From the NCBI GenBank assembly GCA_013697785.1, contig JACCWE010000042.1:1-64000 (forward strand): DNA of 64,000 nt. Direction: 5' to 3'. The notes beneath the pieces are model-generated. The model made no database searches and was not told the DNA's origin. It worked only from the letters and a program-made list of their open reading frames with translations. This document shows, one piece after another, positions 26,069 through 34,749 of this stretch; position 1 is the stretch's first letter, and the number at the start of each line of letters is the position of its first letter. A program made the position numbers and the translations under genes. Source of the stretch: Gemmatimonadaceae bacterium. Lineage in GTDB: Bacteria > Gemmatimonadota > Gemmatimonadetes > Gemmatimonadales > Gemmatimonadaceae.

Positions 26069-26700
26069 GCGCGCGATATCCGGTGCCGGGCGCGAGGCAC
26101 CGCGCCGAGCAGACGATCGACCGAAGCCGCTTCATCTGCACCGTCGAGCGCATCTCGTCGCCGGCCGACGCGCAGGAATTCCTGCGCGAGATGAACGGCG
26201 AGTTTCCGGACGCGACGCACAACTGCTGGGCGTATCTCGTTGGTGCGCCGGGAAGCACCGACCGGATCGGGATGAGCGATGCAGGCGAGCCGCACGGCAC
26301 CGCGGGGCGCCCCATGCTCATGGTACTCCAGCACAGCGGCGTCGGAGACATCGCCGCCATCGTCACGCGATACTACGGCGGCACCAACCTCGGCACCGGC
26401 GGCCTCGTGAAGGCGTACGGAGGCACCGTCCAGCTTACGCTCGCGACGATGCCGCGCGTCGAGCGAATCGACTACAGCGAGCTGCTCGTAGCAGTCGGGT
26501 ACGAAAGCATCTCGGCTGTCCAGCAATTGCTTCCGCGTTTCGAAGCGACGTCGCTGGCGGAGGAGTACGGCGAGCGAGCGACCTTCAGGCTTCGGGTTCC
26601 GGAGTCGAACGTCGAAGCGGTGCGCGGTGCGCTGCTCGACGCGACGAGCGGCAAGGCTGAGATTCTATCCGGCGATCCGGATGGCCCTCCGGAACCGTGA
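26038..26700 (+). CDS. YigZ/IMPACT-family protein
   Basis: 220 residues from the ATG at 26038; a GTG six bases earlier is possible. SRFICTVERISSPADAQEFL, THNCWAYLVG, and SDAGEPHGTAGRPML with YYGGTNLGTGGLVKAYG are the IMPACT/YigZ signature. A DUF1949-type C-terminal domain completes it. The family is universal but its role is unclear (possibly ribosome or translation regulation). It starts inside the end of the DoxX-like gene. Confidence 0.93.
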   Translation: MASGGPTAEVSARYPVPGARHRAEQTIDRSRFICTVERISSPADAQEFLREMNGEFPDATHNCWAYLVGAPGSTDRIGMSDAGEPHGTAGRPMLMVLQHSGVGDIAAIVTRYYGGTNLGTGGLVKAYGGTVQLTLATMPRVERIDYSELLVAVGYESISAVQQLLPRFEATSLAEEYGERATFRLRVPESNVEAVRGALLDATSGKAEILSGDPDGPPEP

Positions 26701-26755
26701 CGCCCTTTCCCGCGCTTATCTTGTGTAGGAGTTGGATCTCACACCGCAGGTCACC

Positions 26756-26914
26756 ATGAAGAAAAAGAACAGCGTCCCGCCGAAGGCGGCTCCAAAGCCG
26801 GTTTTCGGTCGCGCTCCGAAGGTGCCGATCTGGGCGCCGCGACCGTCGAACGCTCCGCAGACGCGCATCAAGCCACGGGACACTTCGGGGAAGTCGGGGC
26901 AGCGCGGCAAGTAG
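26756..26914 (+). CDS. Small basic protein of unknown function
   Basis: 52 residues, strongly basic and rich in Pro and Lys (KKKNSVPPKAAPKPVFGRAP), without predicted helices or strands. It may be a nucleic-acid-binding or disordered protein. It lies between yigZ-like and yaeQ-like genes and is likely read in the same direction. The call is tentative because of its size. Confidence 0.45.
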   Translation: MKKKNSVPPKAAPKPVFGRAPKVPIWAPRPSNAPQTRIKPRDTSGKSGQRGK

Positions 26915-26923
26915 GCCGGCACC

Positions 26924-27472
26924 ATGGCGCTCACGGCGACGATCTACAACTTCGACATCGAGCTCGCGAACGTGGACCGCAACGTCTACGAGACACTCGC
27001 GCTTCGTGTCGCACAGCAGCCTTCGGAGACAGAGGAGTATCTCCTCACGCGCGTGATCGCGTACTGCCTCGAGTACGCGGAAGGGATCGCCTTCTCGCGA
27101 GGGATTGCGGAGCCGGACGAGCCGCCGCTCTCGATTCGCGATCTCACCGGCGCGCTCGAGTTGTGGGTCGAGTTCGGGGCGCCGGATTCTGCGCGCATGC
27201 ACAAGGCGAGCAAGGCCTCGCCGCGTGTGGCGATCTACACGCACAAGGATCCGCAGCATCTGCTCCGCCAGTACGCCGGCGAGCGCATCCATCGCGCGGA
27301 AGAAATCACGCTCCATGCCGTCGATCGCGAGTTGCTCGCGTCGCTGATCGAGCGGCTCGACCGCCGCATGTCATTCCAGCTCTCGGTCATGGAAGGGCAC
27401 CTCTACTTCACGATCGACGGTGATGCCGTGGATGGTGCGGTCGTCCAGCATTCACTCGTCCCTGCCGGATGA
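26924..27472 (+). CDS. yaeQ: YaeQ-family protein
   Basis: 182 residues. TATIYNFDIELANVDRNVYE at the start, RVIAYCLEYAEGIAFSRGI, and LWVEFGAPDSARMHKASK match YaeQ along its whole length. The fold is related to PD-(D/E)XK nucleases, though no catalytic role is proven; in enterobacteria it is linked to haemolysin or transcription effects. It starts nine bases after the small basic protein. Confidence 0.93.
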   Translation: MALTATIYNFDIELANVDRNVYETLALRVAQQPSETEEYLLTRVIAYCLEYAEGIAFSRGIAEPDEPPLSIRDLTGALELWVEFGAPDSARMHKASKASPRVAIYTHKDPQHLLRQYAGERIHRAEEITLHAVDRELLASLIERLDRRMSFQLSVMEGHLYFTIDGDAVDGAVVQHSLVPAG

Positions 27473-27502
27473 CGCTCGTTCGCCTTCACGCCGGCGCGTG
27501 AG

Positions 27503-27868
27503 ATGGTCGATATCCCGGTGGATGGAGATAAGGCAGTGTTCGCGGTGGAGGGGCTCGACAAGCTATGGGCATTTCGGAGCCGGCTCGAGATTCCACTCGC
27601 ACACATCAAGGGCGTGAGCGCGAACCCGGCGCTGGCGCGCGGATGGTATCACGGTTTCCGCCTGCTCGGCACCAACGTCTCCGGCATTCTCACCGCCGGC
27701 TCCTTTCACAGGGACGGCAACAACGTATTCTGCGACGTGCACGACCCGGAGCGCACAATCGTTCTCGAGCTGGACCACGAGTTCTACGACCAGCTCATCA
27801 TCGAAGTACCCGAACCGGCGAAAGCCGTGGCGCTGCTTCAATACAAAATTGGCTCGGCCCACACATAA
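27503..27868 (+). CDS. PH-like small protein of unknown function
   Basis: 121 residues. The pattern IPLAHIKGVSANPALARGWYHGFRLLGTNV followed by AGSFHRDGNNVFCDV is the same as in a conserved actinobacterial family of small beta proteins with a PH-like fold. No catalytic residues are evident. It is 30 bases after yaeQ and may be in its operon. Confidence 0.65.
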   Translation: MVDIPVDGDKAVFAVEGLDKLWAFRSRLEIPLAHIKGVSANPALARGWYHGFRLLGTNVSGILTAGSFHRDGNNVFCDVHDPERTIVLELDHEFYDQLIIEVPEPAKAVALLQYKIGSAHT

Positions 27869-27926
27869 ATCGCGGCCCCTGCCTGTTCGCCCGGTGCCAA
27901 GTGTACCGGAGAAGGCTATCTTTCAA

Positions 27927-28394
27927 ATGACTCATGACCACACGCTGCAACCGGTGACCACACCCCGCCGCCCCCGGCGTCCGCGCCGCCGAACGAGCGC
28001 TGCCCCGCGCCTGACGTCGGTACCAACCAGCCGGAATGCGTACCAGGCCACGCGCGAATGGCTGCTCTCGCGACACGGCTCCGTCTGCGCGTATTGTGAG
28101 CGGCGCTTCGACGCCGAGCTGATGACGCTCGACCACGTGACGCCGCGGCGCGGACAGACGGCGTACGATCGCCGCGACAACCTCGTGTTGTGCTGCCCCG
28201 CCTGCAACGCGCAGAAAGCCGATCAGCCTTTTCTCGCGTTCCTGCTGGCGCGACGGGCGCGCGCTGCTAGCCTGCTACGATACGGAGAGCATCTGAGCCC
28301 GATGCTGCTGCAGCTCGCGCGAGAGATCGCGGGGCCGGAAGCGTCCGCGCGCGCCTCGCGCCTCGCGGATCCCGATTATCCGTATGCCGACTGA
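27927..28394 (+). CDS. HNH endonuclease-like protein
   Basis: 155 residues from the ATG at 27927, with a GGAGAAGG ribosome site 11 bases upstream. The HNH core is clear: CAYCERRFDAELMTLDHVTP, then RRDNLVLCCPACNAQKAD. The four cysteines form a zinc-binding pair and DH...N the metal site. The first 45 residues are very basic (RRPRRPRRRT). Stand-alone small HNH proteins of this kind are often of unknown target; nothing nearby shows restriction or phage origin. It overlaps the next gene by about 10 bases. Confidence 0.9.
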   Translation: MTHDHTLQPVTTPRRPRRPRRRTSAAPRLTSVPTSRNAYQATREWLLSRHGSVCAYCERRFDAELMTLDHVTPRRGQTAYDRRDNLVLCCPACNAQKADQPFLAFLLARRARAASLLRYGEHLSPMLLQLAREIAGPEASARASRLADPDYPYAD

Positions 28395-28893
28395 GGCTCG
28401 GGACTCGGCGCACGGGCAGCTGAGCAAGCTGCTCGACCATCTCGAATGGGCGGACAGGCGCGTGCTCGACTCCCTTCGCGCGATGGTGCATCCAGACGCG
28501 CGTGCGCTCGACCTCTACGCGCACGTCCTCGGCACCGAGCACACTTGGCTTTCGCGCATCCACGAGCGCGCGCCCCGCGTGAAGGTGTGGCCCCAGCTCA
28601 CGCTCGCTGCGGCGGCCGAGCTCGCGGTTGAGAACGCGGCGGCGCTGCGTGCGATCATCGCGACTGACTCCCCCGAGCAGCTGCAGCGGAAAGTCGCCTA
28701 CAGCAATACCGCCGGCCATGCCTTCCACTCGACGGTAGAGGACATGCTGTTTCAGGTAGTGCTTCACGGCTGCTATCACCGCGGGCAGGTTGCCATGGTG
28801 GTCCGGGGCGCCGGAGCCGAACCGTCGCCCACCGACTACATCGCCTTCGTTCGCGGCGCTCCGGCCGCCGTCACTCCACGGCCAAACCGCTAG
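28384..28893 (+). CDS. DinB-superfamily protein
   Basis: 169 residues. LDHLEWADRRVLDSL near the start, DLYAHVLGTEHTWLSRI, and VLHGCYHRGQVAMVVR at the end carry the three metal-site histidines of the DinB fold. Its substrate is unknown. It overlaps the HNH gene and is the third DinB-superfamily gene in the window. Confidence 0.88.
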   Translation: MPTEARDSAHGQLSKLLDHLEWADRRVLDSLRAMVHPDARALDLYAHVLGTEHTWLSRIHERAPRVKVWPQLTLAAAAELAVENAAALRAIIATDSPEQLQRKVAYSNTAGHAFHSTVEDMLFQVVLHGCYHRGQVAMVVRGAGAEPSPTDYIAFVRGAPAAVTPRPNR

Positions 28894-28924
28894 CTCCTCG
28901 CTTTCGTCGCGCCATAGATACAAG

Positions 28925-29032
28925 TCACATCCTCACGGCGAAGAGCATCAGCAGCAGGAACGCGGCGAAGATACCGCTGTTGCGGCGAATCGCGACCAGC
29001 AGAAGCGCGAGCGGAACGACGAGCGCAATCAT
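28925..29032 (-). CDS. Possible 35-residue membrane peptide
   Basis: An ATG frame on the minus strand encodes two hydrophobic stretches (IALVVPLALLLVAI and FAAFLLLMLFAV) separated by RRNSG. It lies in a gap of about 340 bases between a DinB gene and the CopD-like gene. The ribosome site is poor, so this is a possibility rather than a call. The rest of the gap has no other feature that I can support. Confidence 0.3.
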   Translation of the reverse strand: MIALVVPLALLLVAIRRNSGIFAAFLLLMLFAVRM

Positions 29033-29234
29033 GGCAGTGAACGGGAAAGGGTGCAAGGAGCAAATGCACTTTTTCTATGAGACTCATACCATGAGAGCGC
29101 GACAGTCCCGACAAAGCGGATGCGCGATTTCGGCATTCGCACGGAGAGACGCGTAGAATGGCTGGCGCGCCGAGGGGATGGGCAATAGAGTAGCGGGCTA
29201 TTGTTTTCGTCCTCGCCTCGCACCCGACAATCAC

Positions 29235-29759
29235 ATGAACAACACGTACATCTTTCTGCTCGCGCGCTTCATCCACGTCGTCGCCGGCGTCACGTGGGCC
29301 GGCGCTCTGATCTTCATCAGCTGGCTTCTACTTCCAGCGCTACGCGGCGCCGGACCCGCGGGCGGCGTCGTGATGCAGCAACTCGTGCGCGTACAGAGCC
29401 TCCCGAAACAGCTGATCGCGCTCATGGCCCTGACCATTCTCTCGGGGCTCTCGCTCTTCTATCTCGACATCTCGGCCTTCGGGCCCGCGTGGGTGCATAC
29501 CGGACCCGGTCGCACGTTCTCGCTCGGCGCAGCCTTTGGAATTCTCGCGGCTGTCTACGGGATGTTCGTCAACGCGCCGGCAGCAAAGCGCATGGGCGCG
29601 CTCGGCGCGTTGGTCCAGGCGTCGGGCGGCCCGCCGTCGGCCGAGCAGGCGGCGGAGCTCGGACGGTTGCAGGGGCGGCTGTACAACGCGGGGCGCGTGA
29701 TCATGGTGCTCATACTCATCGCCGTCACGTGCATGGGCGTCGCCCGCTACATCCCCTGA
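29235..29759 (+). CDS. CopD/DUF2269-like membrane protein
   Basis: 174 residues, start at the ATG at 29235. Four membrane helices. FIHVVAGVTWAGALIFISWLLLPAL resembles the first helix of DUF2269 and the CopD-like membrane family, and a second His-containing region is weak. It overlaps the MFS gene (TGATG) and is probably translated with it. Role unknown. Confidence 0.7.
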   Translation: MNNTYIFLLARFIHVVAGVTWAGALIFISWLLLPALRGAGPAGGVVMQQLVRVQSLPKQLIALMALTILSGLSLFYLDISAFGPAWVHTGPGRTFSLGAAFGILAAVYGMFVNAPAAKRMGALGALVQASGGPPSAEQAAELGRLQGRLYNAGRVIMVLILIAVTCMGVARYIP

Positions 29760-30970
29760 TGATCCGTCCGTCGCGCGCGGCATTCGCATTCATCTTCATC
29801 ACCGTCGCGCTCGACATGCTCGCGCTCGGGATCATGGCGCCAGTGCTCCCGAAGCTCGTCGTCGCGTTCGAGGGCGGCGATGTCCCGCACGCGGCGCGCG
29901 TGGTGGGACTCTTCGGCTTCGTGTGGGCGGCGATGCAGTTTCTGGCGTCGCCGATCGTCGGCGCGCTCTCCGACCGATACGGACGCCGCCCTGTGGTGCT
30001 GCTCTCCAACTTCGGGTTGGGAGTCGACTATCTCGTGATGGCGCTCGCACCAACCGTCGGCTGGCTCTTCGTCGGGCGGATAGTCTCGGGGATCACATCG
30101 TCGAGCTATTCGACCGCGACCGCGTACATCGCCGATGTCACTCCGCCCGACGAGCGCGCGGCGAAATTCGGACTGCTCGGCGCCGCCTTCGGGCTCGGCT
30201 TCATCATCGGTCCGGCGGTGGGCGGCGTGCTCGGCGACATCAGCCTGCGCCTCCCGTTCTACGTCGCGGGTGGTTTGAGTCTCGTGAACGCCGCCTACGG
30301 ATTTTTCGTTTTGCCGGAATCACTTCCGCCGGAAAAGCGTGCCCGCGTGCCGTGGCGCATGGCGAATCCGCTCGGATCGCTCGCATTCCTGCGCGCGCAT
30401 CCCGAGGTGCTCGCGCTCGCACTTACCTATTTTCTCTATTATATCGCTCACGAGATCTACCCAACGCTCTTCGTGCTGTACGGCGACTACCGCTACTCGT
30501 GGTCGGCGAAGCAGCTCGGGCTGACGCTCGCGACCTTCGGTGTGGGATCGATGATCGCGTCGGCGTTTCTCATCGGTCCGATCGTGAGGCGAATCGGCGA
30601 GCGCAGCGCACTTCTGCTCGGGATCTCCCTTGGCGCACTGAGCTCGCTGGTCATCGCGGCGGCATACACGGGGTCGCTCTTCTATCTCAGCATTCCGATC
30701 GCTTCACTCGGCGGGCTGACGACTCCATCGCTCATGGCGATCGCATCGCGAGAGGCGAGCGAGAGCGAGCAGGGGAGGCTTCAGGGCGCACTCGGCAGTC
30801 TACAAGGGATCGCGATGATGATCGCGCCGCTTCTCCTGTCGGAGATCTTCGCTGTCGCGATCGCGCGCGGCGGGAAGGCGTACGCGGGCGCTCCATTCGC
30901 CTTCGTGTCCGCGGTCATGCTGCTGGCGCTGATCGTCGCCGCGCGTGCGACGCGGCCCTCTATCGTTTGA
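29759..30970 (+). CDS. MFS transporter, TetA-like subfamily
   Basis: 403 residues with about 12 membrane helices. [30 protein letters not shown] is the A-motif of MFS drug/H+ antiporters, and [20 protein letters not shown] and [19 protein letters not shown] are the C-motif region. The sequence fits the TCR/Tet family, but many members export other compounds, so tetracycline resistance should not be assumed. It overlaps the CopD-like gene and converges on the molybdoenzyme gene. Confidence 0.88.
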   Translation: MIRPSRAAFAFIFITVALDMLALGIMAPVLPKLVVAFEGGDVPHAARVVGLFGFVWAAMQFLASPIVGALSDRYGRRPVVLLSNFGLGVDYLVMALAPTVGWLFVGRIVSGITSSSYSTATAYIADVTPPDERAAKFGLLGAAFGLGFIIGPAVGGVLGDISLRLPFYVAGGLSLVNAAYGFFVLPESLPPEKRARVPWRMANPLGSLAFLRAHPEVLALALTYFLYYIAHEIYPTLFVLYGDYRYSWSAKQLGLTLATFGVGSMIASAFLIGPIVRRIGERSALLLGISLGALSSLVIAAAYTGSLFYLSIPIASLGGLTTPSLMAIASREASESEQGRLQGALGSLQGIAMMIAPLLLSEIFAVAIARGGKAYAGAPFAFVSAVMLLALIVAARATRPSIV

Positions 30971-30974
30971 GCGA

Positions 30975-31682
30975 TCAGGTTCCGCCGTACCACTCGTAGC
31001 CCTGATCGCTCCAGTATCCGCCGTTCCGCTTCGGAAGAAACACGATCTTCGTCAGATACTTCGTGTTCTTGTAGCCGAGCTTCACGGGTGAGTGCACGCG
31101 TGCGGGTGCCCCGTGGGCCATGCCGAGCAGGTTGCCGTCCATCGCTATGACGACGAGCGTTTGCGGATGCATCGCGCTGTCGAGATCCCAGCTCTCGTGA
31201 TAGCCGTCGTCGAACGACTGAAAGTCGACGTAGGCGGCATCCGGCGCCACACCGACGACGCGTGCGATATCGCTGAGGCGAACGCCCTGCCACACCGCCA
31301 CCGCGTTCCAACCTTCCACGCAGAAGTGATCGACGCGCTGGCTGCGGAAGGGAAGCTTGCGAAGATCTTCGAGCGTGAGCTTCACCGGATTGTTCACGGC
31401 GCCGCTCACCTCGAGCGCCCACGGGCCGTGAACCTTCTCGTCCCAGACGGGCACGGTTTTGGAGATGAAATACGAAGGAAACGCCGCGCCGGCGATCTTT
31501 GCGCCGCTCTTCGCGCTGTTCATGGCGGAGTGATGGAAGAGCGAGCGTTCGACGCCCTCGTTCTTCTTCTCGGCGAGATCGAGCAGCCGCTGCGCGCGAG
31601 GCGAGCGGTCGATGCTGCACGCGGCGAGAAAGGCGGCTGTGAGCGAGAAGCCGCCCGCGCTCAAAAAGCTTCGGCGATCCAC
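30975..31682 (-). CDS. MsrP/YedY-like molybdopterin oxidoreductase
   Basis: 235 residues. The Tat-type head (DRRSFLSAGGFS) includes a lipobox-like LAACS. The sulfite-oxidase fold is shown by VDHFCVEGWNAVAVWQGVRL with Cys121 as Mo ligand, and by LVVIAMDGNLLGMAHGAPARV. The family includes MsrP, which reduces methionine sulfoxide on periplasmic proteins. It is shorter than E. coli MsrP (about 290 mature). It follows the b-type cytochrome gene by one base and belongs to the MsrB operon. Confidence 0.88.
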   Translation of the reverse strand: MDRRSFLSAGGFSLTAAFLAACSIDRSPRAQRLLDLAEKKNEGVERSLFHHSAMNSAKSGAKIAGAAFPSYFISKTVPVWDEKVHGPWALEVSGAVNNPVKLTLEDLRKLPFRSQRVDHFCVEGWNAVAVWQGVRLSDIARVVGVAPDAAYVDFQSFDDGYHESWDLDSAMHPQTLVVIAMDGNLLGMAHGAPARVHSPVKLGYKNTKYLTKIVFLPKRNGGYWSDQGYEWYGGT

Positions 31683-31683
31683 G

Positions 31684-32403
31684 CTATTTCTCCTCCGTTC
31701 CGCGATGAGCCCAGCGAGGAAGCAGGTGATAGAAGGGGCGCGCGTTTCGTGCCTCGGGCGAGAGATCCTCGCGATAGCCGCCAGTCACCATCGACTGGAT
31801 CGAATAGGGATCGACCGCGAACACCATGAAGATGTGCGCGAACGACAGCACGATGAGCAGCACCATCGCCACGAAGTGCCAGTAGCGGGCCCACACGTAG
31901 CCGCCGAAGACCGCGGTGATCCAGCCCAGCTGCACGGGCTTCCAGATCGCGAGCCCCGTGAGCACCTGCGCGACCGAGAGAATCGGAAGTGCAGAATACG
32001 TCGCCTTCTGCATCGCGTTGTGCTTGCCCTGATGCGGATGCGTCTTCGAGACGAAGAGATAGAACTTGATCATCGCCATCGCGTCGCGCGCGTCGCCTCT
32101 GCGCGGGACGAGGTCGCGCCACTCGCCGTGCAGGTAGATGAACGTGAGATAGACCAGCCCGTTCACCACGAGAATCCACATCAGCGCGAAGTGCCAGTGG
32201 CGCGCGCCGCCCAGCCATCCGCCGAACGTCAGGTAATCGGGGATTGCCTTGTGCTCGAACGGATAGCAGCAGAATTGTTCCCCGCGCCGGGCGAACGCGG
32301 GGTAGGCGTTGAAGATGCGCAGGCCACTGCCCACCAGGAGCGTCAGCGCGATCGCATTGACCCAGTGCGTCACGCGGACGACCCAATGGTGGCGGCCGGT
32401 CAC
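31684..32403 (-). CDS. b-type cytochrome (cytochrome b561-like)
   Basis: 239 residues with a GTG start that overlaps the MsrB stop by four bases. Four to five membrane helices contain spaced histidines ([34 protein letters not shown]), as for a two-heme b561/thiosulfate reductase-type cytochrome. It would pass quinol electrons across the membrane to the molybdoenzyme encoded next. It is not of the MsrQ/YedZ type, which has a different helix pattern. Its neighbours on both sides point to envelope methionine sulfoxide repair. Confidence 0.85.
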   Translation of the reverse strand: MTGRHHWVVRVTHWVNAIALTLLVGSGLRIFNAYPAFARRGEQFCCYPFEHKAIPDYLTFGGWLGGARHWHFALMWILVVNGLVYLTFIYLHGEWRDLVPRRGDARDAMAMIKFYLFVSKTHPHQGKHNAMQKATYSALPILSVAQVLTGLAIWKPVQLGWITAVFGGYVWARYWHFVAMVLLIVLSFAHIFMVFAVDPYSIQSMVTGGYREDLSPEARNARPFYHLLPRWAHRGTEEK

Positions 32404-33041
32404 GGCTTGTGCGCTTCCGCCTTCGAGTCGGCCTTCTTGAACAGCGTGTCGTACTGTCCGTAGCCTGCCTTATCGAGCTGGCTCGCCGGAATGAACCTGA
32501 GCGACGCGGAGTTCATGCAATAACGAAGTCCGGTCGGCGCGGGTCCATCGTTGAAAACGTGACCGAGATGCGAATTAGCATGCTCGGATCGAATCTCGTC
32601 GCGCTCCATGCCAAGTGTGCGATCCGACTGCTTCTTGATGTTCGACGGCTCGAGCGGTTTGGTGAAGCTGGGCCAGCCGGTGCCGGACTCGAATTTGTCG
32701 GTGGAGCTGAACAGCGCCTCACCGGAAACGACGTCGACGTAGATACCGGCCTCGTGGTTGTCCCAATACTCGTTCCTGAACGGCGACTCCGTTCCACTCT
32801 TCTGCGTGACGTAGTACTGCTCGGCGGTGAGCTTCTTCTTGAGCTCTTCGTCGCTTGGCTTCTTGTAGTCCATCTTTTTCACTTGGGTGGCTTGGGTCAA
32901 TGTTGTGTCCAGCTGCGCGTCCGTGAGAAGGACCGGCTGGCGCGGCGTGTCATTCGAGGAGCGTGCGCCGGAGCGGCCGCTGATGCTCAGCGCCGCGAGT
33001 CCGACGGCGACGATCCCGACTGCGATTCCCAATGTGCTCAT
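32400..33041 (-). CDS. msrB: Membrane-anchored peptide-methionine (R)-S-oxide reductase
   Basis: 213 residues from the ATG at 33041. A hydrophobic anchor or signal (about 4-21) is followed by a spacer, and the MsrB domain from about 60: [46 protein letters not shown]. Catalytic Cys175 is present. The two CxxC zinc pairs of many MsrB proteins are missing ([11 protein letters not shown] in place of the first), as in the zinc-free group. The anchor places the enzyme in the periplasm. It is the first gene of a tight operon with the cytochrome and the molybdoenzyme. Confidence 0.92.
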   Translation of the reverse strand: MSTLGIAVGIVAVGLAALSISGRSGARSSNDTPRQPVLLTDAQLDTTLTQATQVKKMDYKKPSDEELKKKLTAEQYYVTQKSGTESPFRNEYWDNHEAGIYVDVVSGEALFSSTDKFESGTGWPSFTKPLEPSNIKKQSDRTLGMERDEIRSEHANSHLGHVFNDGPAPTGLRYCMNSASLRFIPASQLDKAGYGQYDTLFKKADSKAEAHKP

Positions 33042-33194
33042 GTCAGTGTCCTGCGAAAGATGTCCATACCATACTAACGATGCCTCGACCCGCGGTGTTC
33101 CGCTGTGGAGGCCCCTCATCAGCGTACCCAATGACGCGTTCCTGCGCCATACTACCTGTCGGGTATCCCGTTCAGCGCCTCAACCATTCTGCTC

Positions 33195-34319
33195 TTGAAT
33201 CCTCGATTTATACGCCGCAGCCGACTTGTCGGATTCATCGCGATCGTGGCTGCCGGGTGCGGGGGTGCGCACCACGCGAGCGGCGTCTCCGGCCCGCACC
33301 TCCCAACTCAACCTGCGAGAGCAATGACAGACAGCGCCATCGACGCGATCCTGGCCCAGTACAACCGGCCGGATGTGCCCGGCGCGAGTGTGATCGTGCT
33401 CTCTCGCGGGAGGGTGGCATACGAGAAGGCCTTCGGGAGTGCCGACCTTCAGGCGCACACGCGCGCGACGATCAACACGGACTACCGGCTTGCGTCGCTG
33501 ACCAAGGCGTTCACGGCGATGTCGATCATGCTGCTCGTGAAGGACGGCAAGCTGCATTACGACGATCGCGTCGTCGACGTGCTACCTGGCTTCCCTGCAT
33601 ATGCACGCGAGATTCGCATCCGCAATCTGCTGACGCACACCTCCGGGATCGTCGACTACGAGGACTTCGTCCCCGACTCGCAGACGACGCAGCTCGACGA
33701 TGAGGATGTGCTCAGGCTGATGCATCGCACGGACACGCTCAACTTCGCGCCCGGCTCCGCGTACCACTACAGCAACTCCGCGTTCGTGCTGCTCGGCCTC
33801 ATCGTCCAGCACGTCTCGGGGATGCCGTTTCCGAAGTTCCTGCACGACAGAATTTTCTCTCCCCTGCACATGGACGCGACGGTCGCGCACGTGGAAGGCG
33901 CTTCGCGGGTGCCGGACCGCGCATACGGATACTCGAGCGATTCCAGCGGACACTTCGCGCGCACCGATCAGAGCTCGACGAGTGCGACGCTGGGCGACGG
34001 GGGCATCTACACGTCGGTGGTGGACATGGAGAAGTGGAGCGACGCGCTCGATCACGCAACGCTCGTCGATGTGGCGACGATGGAGAGAGCATGGTCTCCG
34101 ACCATGCTCACGACGGGAAAGGAGAGCGGCTATGGCTACGGCTGGTTCGTGGCGACGGTGAATGGCGAGAAGCAACTCCGCCACCATGGCGAGAGCACCG
34201 GGTTCACGAATGCCATTCTGAAGTATCCGTCGCGGCAGCTGACGATCATCGTGCTCACGAACCGGACGGGCGGAGATCCGTGGGATACCGCGGACAGGAT
34301 TGCCGCGCTTTTTCCGTAG
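33195..34319 (+). CDS. Serine hydrolase, beta-lactamase class C/PBP-like lipoprotein
   Basis: 374 residues from a TTG at 33195; that start includes a lipobox (AAGC22), while the ATG at 33324 would lose the signal. The catalytic SxxK is S101-L-T-K104, and Y192-S-N194 is the second motif. The third region has HHGESTGF. These match the class C beta-lactamase and D-alanyl-peptidase fold that also contains esterases. The substrate could be a cell-wall peptide or an ester; resistance should not be inferred. It is followed by a fasciclin remnant. Confidence 0.85.
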   Translation: MNPRFIRRSRLVGFIAIVAAGCGGAHHASGVSGPHLPTQPARAMTDSAIDAILAQYNRPDVPGASVIVLSRGRVAYEKAFGSADLQAHTRATINTDYRLASLTKAFTAMSIMLLVKDGKLHYDDRVVDVLPGFPAYAREIRIRNLLTHTSGIVDYEDFVPDSQTTQLDDEDVLRLMHRTDTLNFAPGSAYHYSNSAFVLLGLIVQHVSGMPFPKFLHDRIFSPLHMDATVAHVEGASRVPDRAYGYSSDSSGHFARTDQSSTSATLGDGGIYTSVVDMEKWSDALDHATLVDVATMERAWSPTMLTTGKESGYGYGWFVATVNGEKQLRHHGESTGFTNAILKYPSRQLTIIVLTNRTGGDPWDTADRIAALFP

Positions 34320-34344
34320 TGTGCTTAGACCAATTGTCGCTCAA

Positions 34345-34646
34345 AACCGCTCGCGAGTCGACAATCTGCTCAAGCCCGAGAACAAGGCGGCGCTCACGGA
34401 CATCCTCACCTACCACGTCGTTTCCGGCAACATGGACGCGATGACGCTCGCCGCGGCGATCAAGCCGGCAACGGCACGGCGGAGCTCAAGACGGTTCAGA
34501 GCGGCAAGCTCTGGGTCATGATGAAGGGGAAGGTCGTCATGGTGAAAGACGAGAAGGGCAACGTCGCGAAGGGCACGATCGCCGATGTCAAGCAGTCAAA
34601 CGGCGTGATTCACGTCATAGACAAGGTGTTGATGCCCGCGAAGTAG
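34345..34646 (+). pseudogene. Fasciclin (FAS1) domain remnant with frameshift
   Basis: The first half reads NLLKPENKAALTDILTYHVV then SGNMDAMTLAAAIKP. At about 34470 the frame changes, and the next frame continues with TAELKTVQSGKLWVMMKG, DEKGNVAKG and NGVIHVIDKVLMP before a TAG at 34644-34646. Together these give the FAS1 H2 motif and the final strand. One base is probably missing near 34470, and the N-terminal half of the domain is absent. FAS1 proteins are secreted adhesion proteins. The remnant lies in the largest gap without an intact gene. Confidence 0.8.
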
Positions 34647-34749
34647 CTCTGGCGCGATCGCGCGCAAGACTCTCGCGACACGGGCGGCGCGTACCTTCGG
34701 GTGCGCGCCGCTCTTGCTTGTCGAAGGGAAGTTGCATTGCTGGTGTACC

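Noticed and set aside
27927-28394. Restriction or phage origin for the HNH protein
   Set aside because: No methyltransferase, terminase, integrase or composition change is close by.
29759-30970. Tetracycline resistance gene
   Set aside because: The protein has the MFS A-motif and C-motif, but these do not identify the substrate; no tet repressor is nearby.
33195-34319. Functional beta-lactamase resistance gene
   Set aside because: SxxK and YxN are shared with esterases and peptidases; nothing in sequence or context points to antibiotic hydrolysis.
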